Below, in pieces: positions 35,411 through 46,332 of a DNA stretch of 64,000 nt (position 1 is its first letter; each line of letters begins with the position of its first letter). The stretch is from NCBI GenBank assembly GCA_947652115.1, contig OX393572.1, positions 9,312,611 through 9,376,610 on the forward strand, given 5' to 3'. Below the pieces are notes generated by a model. The model had not been told where the DNA came from and searched no databases. It saw only the letters and a list, made by a program, of their open reading frames with translations. The translations under genes and the position numbers were made by a program. Source of the DNA: Blastomussa wellsi (Eukaryota > Cnidaria > Anthozoa > Scleractinia > Plerogyridae).

Positions 35411-38400
35411 ATGGCTGAAACGTGGCAGGAAATAGAACAAGCATTCGCGGAAATTGACATTGAAAAACTGTTACAACAAATAAAACCCGAAATTAGGAGT
35501 GTGTTTGAAGAACGCATACCCCCGGAAGCCCTGGAGCGGCTGCCAGAACCTCTGCTTCCAAAACCCTACAGCCCCAGAGCACCTCCAAGACAAAATAGAG
35601 GGACAAAAAGCAGCGTTTTAAAAATGTTTGATCCAGTCCCTCCCCAGACAGTCAAATCGAAAGATAAATACCATGAATCTCTTGCATGGTTCTTTCCTGA
35701 ACCAGAGGCTGAGGGAATGGAAAAAGGACGGCGGTTTATAAGATGGGTGTTCCCAGGGCGTGACGAAACCATCACAGAAGAAATCATGGAAAAGATTCGA
35801 GATAGAGTTAATACCTCGATGTATATAAGGTACGATTTTTCTTATTGGCTGCAACGCATCGATGAGGGAAAGATTATTCTGTGGTATAAAATTTTGAAAG
35901 GGTCACCTTGGATTTATAAACTTTCAGAAGCGGAAAAGTATTTGAATGAAAGGGAGGAGGAGCGTCTGGATGTCGACAACCTCGAAAGACCGAGCACAAA
36001 GTGGAGGTTAATAGGCTTTGAAGATGTGAAGGCTGTGCTTGACCGCCAGCCTTTGTTGGGCACAGGTCCCTTGTCAGACTGGCTGCGCAACCTTGCTCGT
36101 GGCTGTGATGGGTCAATTGTGACGTTGGACACTTTCCAAGATAATTTGTGTCTCTGGCGCTGCATTGCTGTGCACCGAGGAGCCCGGCCTGATCGAAGTA
36201 CAGCAGCAGCCCGAGAGCTTGTCAAGAGTTTCTTCGGTTTCGCAAACGCTCCAAAAGACATACCTAAAACGTCTCGTGACGAATTAGACAAGGTTGAAAA
36301 GCATCTCAACAAAGAAGTAGATTTTTCAGATTGGCTCGGTATCAAAGTTTATGAGCCTGAGCGTGGAGAAGACGGTGAAATGGTTTGGCATTTCAGAAGA
36401 AACGCTCCAGCCAAGCTGAAAAATATTCTGACAATCGGAATTTACGAGGGTCATGCTTTTTTCATAAAAGACATAGTTTTTCATAAAAGACATAGCAAAG
36501 CTTGCGAAAATTTATGCTTGTGTTCATTGTCGAGCGACATTCACAAAAGCTTCCAATCTTCAACGGCATGCCCAAACGTGTGCACAAGGGAAGACGAAAA
36601 TTGTTTGCCCGGGCGAAAAAGTCGAAGCCCCGCAGACAGTTTTCGAAAAGGCTTTTTATCCAGACAACAGGGCTTCCAAAGAATCGCTACGGTGGCTAAA
36701 CCAAGAAGCCAAGCGTCAGAAATTCCACATCCACCACGCAATGTGTGGCCACGGAGGTGAGAGGTGGGTGTTGGGGGCGCCAGTCGACGGTTACCACCCA
36801 GAAACAAAGACCGTGTTTCCCACACGATCGCGATAAAATAATAAGAACGCATAACGGCCAAACGCGCGAAGACAGGTGGAAGGCCACGCAGAGGCGCACA
36901 AGAACGCCCCGGGAGGCCGGCTACCACGTAAACGAGGTTTGGGGTGTGAAGTTGGGGAAATCGACGCCGAACCCCCGCAGGCCAAAACAAAAAGTTACCC
37001 GCACGCGATCCTCTTTGATTTCGAATCATTTGGCGACAACAACCAGCGGAAGGAGCCCTCGACCATGCTAACGATCGAGAACGCGCACGTGCCAATCTCG
37101 GTGAGCATCGGCGACACACTCGAAAGAGAGCCCACCCACATCTGCGAAAGAGACCCCGCAGAGCTGGTTCGCAAGTTTATGGAAGAGCTGGAGAGACGCG
37201 GGAAAAACATCCGGATCAAAGTCTGGGAGGAGTTTATGCCAGAAGACTTGGGCCTGCTTCCGAAACCGCAGCGGCAAAAAATTGGGGAATGGTGCGACCA
37301 GGTGCCTGTTGTCGGTTTCAACTCGGGCAGTTACGATCTGAACTTGATCAAAAGCTACTTTGTGGAGCGGCTTGCTGACACAACCGGAAAAGTTAGAGTG
37401 GCGAAAAACGGAAAAAAGGTTATGTTCTTGCTGACATGGGGCTTCCGTTTCCTGGACATAATTAATTATCTTGGTCCGGGGACCAGCTACGAAAAATGGG
37501 TGAAAGCCTACGAATGTGCATCAGAGAAATCGTGGCTTCCGTACGAGTGGTTCGATTCGTCCGAGAAGCTCGACTATCCAGGGCTCCCTGACTACCCCGA
37601 GTGGTATTCACGTCTGAAGGGCGAGCATGTGCTCTCGAGAGAAGAATGGGAGGGGTGCAAGCGCCTTTTCAAAGAAAAGGGCATGCGCACTTTCGCGGAC
37701 TGGCTACGTTTTTACAACAATCACGACGTGGCACCTGGCCTCGAGGCTTTGGAAAAGATGCGGGCCTTCTACACCGAAAAAGGAATCGACATCTTAAAAG
37801 ATGCGGTCAGTGTCCCTGGGGTGAGTTTGCACTACTTACTCCGGGGAGCGGTCGAGAGAGGCGCGGATCTCTGGAGTCCAGGGAAAGAAGCGTACCAAAT
37901 GTTGAAAGGCGCTGTTGTCGGAGGCCCGAGCATCGTTTTCACAAGCTACCACGAAGCCGGTGTGACAAAGATAAGATCGCACCAATACGAAGACGTCCGT
38001 CTGTGCAAAAAGATCTTGGGTTACGACGCCAACGCCCTCTATCTTTCAACGATGCTGAGAGAAATGCCTTGCGGAAAGGAAAGGGTCGAGCACTTCAACA
38101 ACACAGAGGACGCAGCGTTTTTGATAACATATAGGCTCAAAAGAGGAAAATGGTTCGGATTCGCCGAAGTCGATATAGAGATTCCGGAGCCCCTGCACTC
38201 AAAGTTTGAGGAAATGTGCCCGTTCTTCTACAACAAAAAGGTGCCGGACGAAGTTGTCCCGGAACGTATGTTCGAATACTTGCGCCAAACGGGCAGAAAT
38301 CGCGGAGACGGGAAAAAACTCGTGGGAGCTTTGTCCGCAAGGAGACTTTTGCTCTTTGCGCCTCTGTTGCGATGGTACTTGGATCACGGGGCGGTTATCA

Positions 38401-39259
38401 CAAACGTTTATAGAACAATCGACTACCAACCGGCCAAGATCTTTCCCTGGTTCGTGGAGCAGGTCACCGAGGCGCGGCGGACAGGAGACGTGGAAAAAAG
38501 CAAGGCGCTGCTGGCAGACGTTTTCAAGCTGCTTGGGAATAGCGGATACGGAAAGCTCATCGAAGCGTTGGAGCGGCAGACAAACGAAATTTACACCAAA
38601 GATGAGCCTTGCGAAGCGCGTTATTCTCCGACCTTGATGAGATCGGGTAGGCGTATGAGCTGGAAAGCCGCAAGCCAAGGATCACAATCAGGCGACCGTT
38701 TCAGGTTGGAATCGCTGTCTATCACCTGGCGAAACTGCGGATGCTGGAATTCTACTACGATTTCCTCGACAGGTATTTCGACCGAAGAGATTTTGAGCTG
38801 ATTCAGATGGACACAGACTGCAACTGCATGGCAATCTCCGCGGAGCGTCTCGAGGATCTTGTCAGACAGGAGCTGCGGGCGGAATTCGAGACGCAGAAGC
38901 AGCAGTGGCTGGCTTGGGACAAATGGAGCGGCCGCACGCCCGGGCTCTTCAAACTCGAGTGCGAGGGAAACGGGATGATTGTGCTCTGTTCAAAGTGTTA
39001 CTTCGTCGACGAACCGGGCGGAAAAAAGAAGTTCAGCACGAAAGAGATGTCGAAGAAGCAAAACGAGATAACCTGGCAGCGTTTCAAGGCAGCTTTGGAA
39101 GGAAACAAGGATATGGCAACCAACAGAGGTTTCAGGATGAGGGACGGCCGGATGGTAACTTACGAGCAGCAGAAACTGGGGCTGAGCTCTTACTACGACA
39201 AAAGGTGGGTGCTGCCCGACGGAATTCACACAGAACCAATAGAATTTCACTTATGTTGA
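35411..39259 (+). pseudogene. DNA polymerase B of element A (different lineage from polymerase P), damaged
   Basis: Second family-B polymerase, clearly divergent from that of segment P. Start ATG 35411 (MAETWQEIEQAF). In order: an N-terminal region with a conserved FQDNLCLWRCIAVH block, a C2HC-type zinc finger (about 36508-36565), exonuclease I (FDFESFG), exonuclease II (FNSGSYDLNLI), exonuclease III (FYNNHDVAPGLEAL), motif A (YDANALYLSTM), motif B (LLGNSGYGKLIEA) and motif C (IQMDTDCNCM). Breaks: a 19-bp tandem duplication at 36458-36495 shifts the frame, the region 36760-36880 has a further stop and frameshift with a likely deletion, a shift occurs near 36935, and another near 38645. Total span is about 1280 codons. 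It was probably full-length before decay. Confidence 0.85.
36458..36495. repeat. 19-bp perfect tandem duplication inside polymerase A
   Basis: TTTTTCATAAAAGACATAG occurs twice back to back. Nineteen is not a multiple of three, so the event alone breaks the reading frame just before the zinc finger. Confidence 0.95.
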
Positions 39260-39352
39260 TTTGGCGCCAACAGAAGAGATGGCAGCTTTGGCGATGCCTG
39301 GTCTACTTTTTTAAAATAGAGAGAGATATTTTTCTTTTTTTCGACTCAAAGT

Positions 39353-39986
39353 TTAGTTCAAATTTGTGCTTGACACCGACAGTTTTTTTCGAAGTTCTTG
39401 TCGAAGTTCTTGCCGAATCTGTTTTTTTATCGTTTCAATATCTGGAGAAACAGAAGGTTTATCAGCAAAGTTTTCACGCAGTTTCTCTTCAAGTTCGCGA
39501 TATTTCTGCATTTCACCAGAGATCATTTTGAATTCAGAATTCAGAAACATTGTTATCGTCCATAGCTTGAGATACAGAGCCTTTTCTTGAGTCATGCTTT
39601 GCCAGGGCCAAAGCTTGAATTTTCGTATGTTTTTTTACTTTCCTCTCAAGTTTCTTGTTCACAACAGACAAGCCTGTGGAAGCAAAACCTGAAGGGGCTG
39701 CTATTCTTGCTATAGGCGCTCCGACCACAATTCCGACAGAAGTTGCTACAGCCCCGGAAGACTGGGCGACAGATATAGCGCCAAGAGAGACCGCGGAATA
39801 GTGTATAATCTTGCGGGCTTTCTTGCATTTTTTCAATACAAGTCTCCGGTGTTCAACCTCATCGGAAATTTCTTTTTCAATTTTGCTGATCTCAGTAAGC
39901 CGGAAATTTTCGGTTCTTTCCAGGGGAAGTTGCGGATAAATATTTTCAGGTGGAGCACTCGGCTGCAAGACATTTGTTGAAGACAT
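39353..39986 (-). pseudogene. Small protein with two hydrophobic Gly/Ala-rich segments, one frameshift
   Basis: ATG 39986 starts MSSTNVLQPSAPPENIYPQL. A Pro-rich N-terminus and a charged helix are followed by two hydrophobic segments (about AISVAQSSGAVATSVGIV and GFASTGLSVV), then a conserved-looking tail (KIQALALAKHD, later EMQKYRELEEKL) in a second frame after a break near 39537, where a short AATTC repeat sits. The stop is at 39353. I recall very similar KARKIVHYS..GAVSVA proteins as hypothetical genes in many invertebrate genomes, usually in virus-like neighbourhoods. Probably a membrane-associated or virion protein; function unknown. Transcribed divergently from gene X, like the next gene. 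Confidence 0.5.
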
Positions 39987-39999
39987 GGTATAATAAATT

Positions 40000-40669
40000 T
40001 CAATTTATTTCTAAAAGGAAATAAATTGGGAACCCATGAAAGTCAAACAGTTCGCCATTTTCATTTTTTACCGATATGTTTAAACTATATACTTCTTTGG
40101 CTTTATTTGTGTCCCTCAGAACAGGTTGCTTCCCGCTCTGATATGAAACTTTTTCATAAGGCTTACCTTTTATGTCAAAGCTCGCAAGGAAACTCGAGCT
40201 CTTGCCGTTTAAAAGGTTTTTCTCAATGTTCACTAAATCGCAGTGGATAAAATAAAAGTTCTCAGTTTTTACCCCATAGATGTTTATTTGCGTGTCAGTT
40301 TTGGCGACAATATCAAAAAGTTTTTTTATTTTGTCGTTTATTTCAAATCCTGTGAAATTTTTTCTTTGTTGGGGGTTACGATAAGTGTTCTCCCGAATGG
40401 ATCCCTCGTTGCAGAAAATATTTTGTCTCTGAAAGCTTCGTTGAAAAAGTTTTGGATACTTTCGAGAGAATAGTTGCCAGGTAGCAAAAGAGTTTCTTCT
40501 TTTCTAGACTGACCAAACGTTACTAACACTTTCCCCGTTTCTCTTAAGTTGTGCCACGAGTTATAAAGCGGACAAGACAAAAGTCGGATATATCTCGGTT
40601 TTTCTGAATTGGCTTGTCAAAGTAAACAGTGTGATCGTTTTCTGTTGTAGAAATAGTAAGCACAACCAT
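40000..40669 (-). pseudogene. Putative minor capsid (penton-like) protein of element A
   Basis: ATG 40669 starts MVVLTI; the intact N-terminal part includes YNSWHNL, then TLLLPGNYSLESIQNFF, a pattern I associate with hypothetical virion proteins in Polinton-like elements. The C-terminal part, in another frame after breaks near 40340-40240, contains LASFDIKGKPYEKVSYQ, VLRDTN and FDFHGFPIYFLLEIN at the stop. Beta-rich composition and its place next to the capsid module suggest a virion surface or vertex protein; that is inference. The homologous gene in copy B is truncated at 55413. Confidence 0.5.
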
Positions 40670-40735
40670 TTTATTTTGTTGTGCGCAAATTTTCAATTGA
40701 AAAAATAACTGGAAAAAAGAAAACCGCGCGTGATT

Positions 40736-42358
40736 ATGTTTGGATATCTTGAAAAAATAGCGCAGGCTTCCAATGCGAAGTTTTCACAAACCAAAGCGTG
40801 GGCAGCTTTTTCTGCACGGTTCTCGAGGGCCGACAAAAGCAAATTTGAAGCCCAGATATTTTTTGCACCGGACCATACAGCAACAGCTCAGCTATTTTAC
40901 AAAGAGGGTCCAGGCAGTTTACAAAGCGTATTCGGTTCAGACAGCAAATATTGGAGCGCAGACATGAAAAGCGCACTGGGTTTGGTTGACGTTGACGGCT
41001 TCCCTTTCCAGTTAACGCCCCGCACTGAAAAAAGACCGCTGGCGGTTCCAGCAGTTGAATTTCATGAAGCGGCGCCGAGTTTGAAGAAAATTTTCAACAA
41101 AGCAATAAACATTTATGTCTCCCCTGATCAATATTTTACAGCAAAGTTCAGAGAGGTTTTCCAAAAGGAACACCAGAAGTTCGAAACGTCAAAGCCAGCA
41201 AAAAAATGGTTAAGGGGACCAAATATGTCTTTCTGGGAACAGCAGCTGAACTTTGCAATGTGGTGTGCAACAACAGGCTGCGGAATCTCACGAAAAGTAT
41301 TTGACAAAGACAACACAACGCTGAATCTGCCGCCGCAGGTGCGGGCTTTTTATATCTTCCACGTGTACTTTACGGTTCGGCGCATCCTCTTTCAACTCGG
41401 AGGCAGCCGAAGCGTCAGCGCGTTGCCGGGTGACCCAACATGGAGTCAAACCAACAACAACTATGACGAAGCTTCGTGGAAAAGATTATGTGCAGAGTTC
41501 AACGTTCCTTCATCAACTGATTTCCGGTTTACGCGAGGGCCAAATCACGGGTTGGGGAGCGTTTATATTTATTGCCACGACCCTTTCATCCTGAACGTTC
41601 CCTATCCATCAGCAAAAGCAAAATTTGATGATGAAGACCCAAAAGCGTCTGAAAAAGGAATTTCAGTTTGCTTCATAAGAAACGATGCCGCGAAAGAACA
41701 ATTCAATTGGTTCGCACCCAAAACCACGGCTGGTTTGACCCAGGCTGGTTTGTCGCGAATAAACCAGTCGATTGAAGCCTTTGTGTATTGCATCTTGGGT
41801 GCGCAAGTAAACGTGAGAAGCAGCATTCTTGGGGCTGAGGCAGAGCAAAAGAAGCCCAGAGCGAGTTCATCGTCTTGGTGGAAGACGCAGTGAGGCTGCC
41901 TGACCTGGCCAAGTCAGATCAAAGATACCAACTTGCCGTAGACGAGGCAAAGGTGAGGCTCAACCTTGCTGTTTGCCCGGCGCCTGGCTGATGCCCGCGC
42001 GAATGATAATAAACACAGAAAGCACGGTTGGTTACAACAACCAGCTTAAACAAGCGATTCCGGGTATGAAGCTGGGGGTCAACGACGGGGCAAACAAGGA
42101 CATAAGAAAAGTGGGACTTCAGCTCATGGATGGCGGGAGATCAAAAATTAACCGGCCAAACAGTCACCCTTCGAATCCAATTCACAAAGCAGCAATGGCA
42201 AAAAAGAGCCAGCGCCTGTGATTCAAACAGTTGAAGAGGAGCAAACGGAATCTGAACCAGCACCCGCGGCTGTCTCAGACAACAATCTCAACAACAAAAT
42301 TGCTGTCGCTGTTGGCGCGGTTGCAGTTGCGGGGTTGGCATTCTTGGCATTACGTTAA
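40736..42358 (+). pseudogene. Gene X of element A: ~550-residue unknown protein with C-terminal membrane anchor
   Basis: Homologous to the nearly open gene at 53402-55078. ATG 40736 starts MFGYLEKIAQASN; the N-terminus lacks about 20 residues present in B. Conserved blocks include FGSDSKYWSADMKSALGL, WEQQLNFAMWCATTGCG, FYIFHVYFTVRRILFQLGG, RFTRGPNHGLGSVYIYCHDP and NWFAPKTTAGLTQAGLSRIN. A frameshift near 41850 and another near 42210 break it. The end is an acidic Pro/Ala linker followed by a hydrophobic helix (VAVGAVAVAGLAFLAL) and Arg at the stop, typical of a tail anchor. No enzymatic motif is evident. The large size and capsid-module context suggest a virion protein. Confidence 0.55.
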
Positions 42359-43558
42359 CGCCGCTGCTCAATCAGAAACGCTACAACACCAAAAATCAGT
42401 AGCCATGTGTGTTCTGCCAGAAAACCAATTGCCTCCCCAGCAGCTTTGAAAAGGAAAGAAACAATCGAACCAATTAACCCTGGAAGAATTCCAGAAAGTT
42501 TTTGGCCAATCTCTTTCAAACCATTTCCCAACCCTTTGGCGGTTGCTTTCAGAGAGTTGCTGATTGTACCGATGACAGCGCCAATCGTGACACCAGCAGC
42601 AAGAAGGACGGCCGTGACGGTCACGCCGTGTTTTTTTAAGATCTCTTTGACCCTTTCACGAAGAGGCTTCTCTCGTTCTATTTCCTCAATCTGTGTGTCA
42701 ACCTCGTTGATCTCTTCGAGACGCTGTGCAACTCTTGCTTCCGCGGCTTCTTTATCAGAGGGTGAGGCGTTCTCATCGTTGATGATCGCCCTGTCTTCTT
42801 CATTTTAGCGTTCCAGTTCTGCTTCTTGAACTTTCAGCTCGTTGAGGGCTTCTTTGTCAATTTTCTCTTGAAGTTCACTTATGTTTTTTCTAACCTGGCA
42901 TTTTCTTCTGTGAGCTTCTGTATATCTTCTTTAAATTTTGACGCCTGTTTTGCTGTTTTGTTGATTCGTTCCAGTTGCTTTCTTTTATCTTGATGTTCTT
43001 TTTTCGCCTGTTTCAGTTTTTGAATTTCTTTTTCATCCAAAGGACCATGTGTATCTTCAAGGGCAGCTCTCTGTTCATCAATTACTCTCATTCTGTTTCT
43101 GATTTCTTCCATGTCATTTTTAACTTTTTCTTGTTCTTTTGCCATAGATACAGATATTTCCAGTTCTTTTTCTTTTTCAGCCCGTTCTTGCTGAACGGCT
43201 TCCTTTAATTCAAAAATGGACTTTCGGAGTGCAGTTTTTATTTCTTTGGTAAGGCTTGGATTTAGATGTTCGGAAATTGCTCTTTTGCAGCAAGCCAAGC
43301 TCGTTCACTGCTGCCCACCAATGGAGTTTCCTCGAAGGAAGTGTCTGGCAGCCCGCTCTGTTCGTGAAGCCTTGTTTCCATTTCAATTTCTTCGCCACCG
43401 TGATAGGGTGACGATGCAGAGACAGGCTGAGTCTGAAATGGTTGGGTTGAATTGCCCTCTTGTTCATCGTTGCCGATAGCATCGTCAAGGTCAGGGTCTT
43501 CGTGGCCAAAGGGATGTGGGTCAAAAGCAGGGTTTTCAAAACCGCCACCTTCCGCCAT
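42355..43558 (-). pseudogene. Coiled-coil protein with C-terminal hydrophobic domain, element A
   Basis: ATG 43558 starts MAEGGGFENPAFDPHPFGHED, an acidic disordered N-terminus. A long heptad-rich coiled coil (about 43250-42660) follows, then a conserved C-terminus: TVTAVLLAAGVTIGAVIG, ATAKGLGNGLKEIGQKL, PGLIGSIVSFLFKAAG and LAEHTWLLIFGVVAFL, i.e. two or three membrane-embedding segments. Frameshifts near 43240 and within 42620-42880 break it, and it is shorter than copy B. Its stop shares the TTAA with the stop of convergent gene X. Overall form resembles a fibre, fusion or membrane-remodelling protein; function unknown. Confidence 0.55.
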
Positions 43559-43588
43559 TGTCTATTGAATAAAAAAATTTTTCCATTT

Positions 43589-43599
43589 AATACGAAATG
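43589..43599 (+). promoter_or_regulatory. AATATA-type start motif, capsid gene A
   Basis: AATACGAAATG overlaps the ATG of the putative capsid gene; a variant of the AATATAnAAATG pattern seen before other A/B genes. Confidence 0.4.
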
Positions 43600-45701
43600 G
43601 CGGTGCAAGCAAACCTTCGACCAACGTACAAAGAGAAAAATATCCACGCGGCGAAATTCGAGCGTGCAACGCAACGCTTCACCTTTAATCCAAGCGAGGC
43701 CAACCCCGGTGAGATCCTGAATGTTTACGTGCCCAAGCTGGATGAGAACGAGGTCCTCGTGCCCAGCTCGCTCGCACTAATTTTCAACATCGACCTGTCT
43801 GGAGGGGACCCCAACAACTTCCTCGTACAAAACGTCGGCGCGCTCTGGTCGACAGGCTGGTTGTGAAGTTCTGGGTCGAAGATGTGCATGTCATGGGGGG
43901 ATATGACATCTACAAGACCTGGGAGGACCTTTTCCTCTCGCAGGAGGAGCGGGACAACAGGCAGCTCGATGGAATTCAAAGCGAGGACCTCTGCAAGATC
44001 CGCTCAAATTCTGAGGATAAGAAAACCTCAGGCGTCGACGCGGAAAACGCGCTCTCAGAAGTTTATGGCACAGAATACCGGATCAGACTGGACCACCAGA
44101 TCCTGACCGATCACGGAGTCTTTTATCCCCAAGCGCTCTTTCACGAACTCTTGTTTCAGCTGACCCTTGCACAGGCCTTTCAGGTTGTCAAAGGCTCAGA
44201 CCCCACAAAACTGAAATACAAGCTGAAAAACATCAAGATCGAGTACGAAATGATGAGAAGCAAGTCTCTGGCGGAAGAAGCGCGCAGTGTCTACTCCGAG
44301 GGAAAGGCATTCGCGTACGATCACGTCCAGCTTCTTAAGACGCACACCTTCCCCAAAAGCGAGGAAAAGATTAACCTCAGTGTCAAACCCCAGAGTAGGT
44401 CCTTGAAAGCAATCCTTCTCCTGTTCATCGAGCCTTACGCTCAAGGGGCCAGAGATTCAGAAAAGTTCATCAACGCCGGCCTCACGAAAGTCAACGTCAC
44501 GGTGAAAGGCAAACCCAACAGGCTCTACAACACCGGCATCACAAAGAGGGACTTGTGGGAGATGGTCCGCCGCTTCTTTCCACAGAAAATAACGGCCCAC
44601 ATGAATAAGACAAAGTTCTGGAGCGAAGACAATTTCGGGCTTTTGGTCGATCTGCGTGCGCTCCATGACAGATCAGTCGCTGCACGGCAGTGGCTAGGCT
44701 CGATTACCAGCCGCTGTTCGGAAACCGGAGCCCGCGCTCCTCCCCGAACTCACGGCTGGACGCGTGAGAATTCCATTGTTCATTTCCGCCAATCAGGAGG
44801 TCGCCTGCTCAAATCGAGCAGGCTGCGAAGGCCGCATAAATTATTTCTTCAAAGCAGATTTTCAGAATGACGGATGCGAAGGAGTGATTTGGTTTGGCGT
44901 GTGATCGTATTTTGAAGCGCTTTAAAGTCGAGAAAATGAAAGACCCACAGAGAAATATAACAAGATGAGATTTCTGTTTGATACTTTTAGTATTTGTGGT
45001 TGGTTTTAGACCGTAGCCCATGGTGATCGTTTTTGGCAATTCCACAGTTTTCCTCCCCGACTCGTACCTAGTAACAATTGCTTGAAATATTAAAAGAACA
45101 ATTTAGCTATCACGTTGTTTGAATCGATAACCGAAGAAAGGCTTTTTGCGGCCTTCACTCTTCCTTGATCTGCTGCATGACGAAGGGATTTTGTTGACGC
45201 GACAACACTGGGCGAGAAGGCACGCCACGCTTTTCTATTATTCGTTTCAAACTTTTCCTTCGACTGGCGATGAATAGTTTTTGTATCTTCTCGGAGCTTT
45301 TAAAGCGCTTTGACTTTTCGATGGCAACATCGAAATAAGAGCAGGAACAAGTTGCTGGGCGCGTGTGTACATTTCATTTAGGCTTGCTTTCCGAGTCCTA
45401 ATTCACATCCGGTGACATCTGAGAATGCATTAATTATTTGTTTTTCAAATACGTCACAGACATGGATGGCCGCTCACGCGTCCAGCCGTCTCTTCTCGGG
45501 GAGGAACGAAGACCGGACTCGAGAGAGCGGCGGAAATCGAGCCTAGGCAGTGGCGCACGGCTTGTGAACACACAAAACGGTATTCTGCTCGAGCTCGAGA
45601 GGAAGGCAAGCGGAGGAGGCAAAGTGAGCTGCCACATTTTCGTGATCAGTGACGCGCAAATGAACCTATTGGGGCAGCAATTAGAATCTGTGCAGTTCTA
45701 A
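43597..45701 (+). pseudogene. Putative major capsid protein of element A, split by a MITE
   Basis: ATG 43597 starts MAVQANLRPTYKEK. Conserved blocks shared with copy B: NVYVPKLDENEVLVP, NIDLSGGDPNNFLVQNV, GYDIYKTWEDLFLSQEER, RIRLDHQILTDHGVFYPQAL, KAILLLFIEPYAQGARDSEK, and after the insertion GSGARLVNT, CHIFVISDAQMNLLGQQLES. Without the 860-bp insertion the gene would be about 415 codons. Capsid assignment is inferred from beta-rich sequence, length and position immediately 5' of the packaging ATPase; I do not recall this family as clearly as the P-type capsid. Additional one-base shift near 43850. The stop TAA is embedded in the AATATAATG of the ATPase start. Confidence 0.6.
44695..45545. mobile_element. 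Mutator-like (MULE) non-autonomous element, 851 bp
   Basis: Terminal inverted repeats of about 73 bp: left 44695-44768 starts TAGGCTCGATTACCAGCCGC and ends CGGCTGGACGCGTGAG; the right one, 45473-45545, is its imperfect complement ending CGAGCCTA. Both sides are flanked by the 9-bp direct repeat GGCAGTGGC (44686-44694 and 45546-45554), a target-site duplication of the length typical of Mutator-like elements. No transposase is encoded. It interrupts the putative capsid gene of A; the homologous site in copy B is empty, so it inserted after A and B diverged. Confidence 0.88.
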
Positions 45702-45708
45702 TATAATG
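45700..45708 (+). promoter_or_regulatory. AATATA start motif, packaging ATPase A
   Basis: AATATAATG: the motif overlaps the capsid stop codon and abuts the ATPase ATG. Confidence 0.45.
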
Positions 45709-46308
45709 GATCCAAACAAAATACTGTTCAACGCTCTCATTGTGGGGCGAACGAATTCAGGGAAATCGCAGTTTGTGGTTGATCAGCTCTGTGGTCCTTT
45801 TCACGGCAAGTTCGACTACATCGCCCTCATCTGCCCGACATTCGCGCGTAACAAGACTTATTTTCGTTTCGCTGGGGCGGACCCGCGTTTTTTTGTAATC
45901 ATTTGCAAACAGAATTCGGTTGAACCCTGGCTGAAGCTTGTTAGCTGGTTTTTGGAGGGCACCAACACGCTCATAATCCTCGATGAGTGCGCAGCCACGA
46001 AAGATGTGAAAAAGCGCACAGGCCCGCTGGTCAATCTCGCATTCAGCGCCCGCCACTCAGGACTCAGCTTGTGGGTGCTCACCCAAAAGATGACCAGCAT
46101 CACAGCTTCTTACCGCGAAAACGTGGCTGCGCTTGTGCTTTTCTATACGCCCCCGTGGAAGACTTTGCAAGCGGTTTTTGAAGATTACGCCGGCGAACTT
46201 TGTAAAGATGAGTACAAAGAATTCATTTCGAGGTTGAAAAAAAATAAGTTTTCCAATCTTGTGTTCGCACTTCGGCACCCTTACGGAATAAAATTTGTGC
46301 GCAATTAA
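45706..46308 (+). CDS. Genome-packaging ATPase of element A (200 aa, intact)
   Basis: FtsK/HerA-superfamily A32-like ATPase that would drive DNA into the capsid. Complete frame from ATG 45706 (MDPNKILFNALIVG) to TAA 46308. Walker A is GRTNSGKS (residues 14-21), Walker B is LIILDECA (about residues 88-95), and a sensor-like WVLTQKMTSI follows at about 123. Length of about 200 residues suits the small packaging ATPases of Polinton-like viruses. It follows the putative capsid gene by 4 bases. It is the only enzyme gene of A/B with no break. The copy B homologue is frameshifted and has an internal deletion. Confidence 0.8.
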   Translation: MDPNKILFNALIVGRTNSGKSQFVVDQLCGPFHGKFDYIALICPTFARNKTYFRFAGADPRFFVIICKQNSVEPWLKLVSWFLEGTNTLIILDECAATKDVKKRTGPLVNLAFSARHSGLSLWVLTQKMTSITASYRENVAALVLFYTPPWKTLQAVFEDYAGELCKDEYKEFISRLKKNKFSNLVFALRHPYGIKFVRN

Positions 46309-46319
46309 AAAAGAAAAGC

Positions 46320-46332
46320 AATATACAAAATG
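46320..46332 (+). promoter_or_regulatory. AATATA start motif, 183-aa gene of A
   Basis: AATATACAAAATG lies directly at the start codon, 12 bases after the ATPase stop; the best match to the shared pattern on the plus strand. Confidence 0.5.

Noticed and set aside
36541..37119. Long minus-strand frame opposite polymerase A
   Set aside because: Shadow of the G+C-rich coding strand, where the plus strand carries the recognisable zinc finger and exonuclease sequence.
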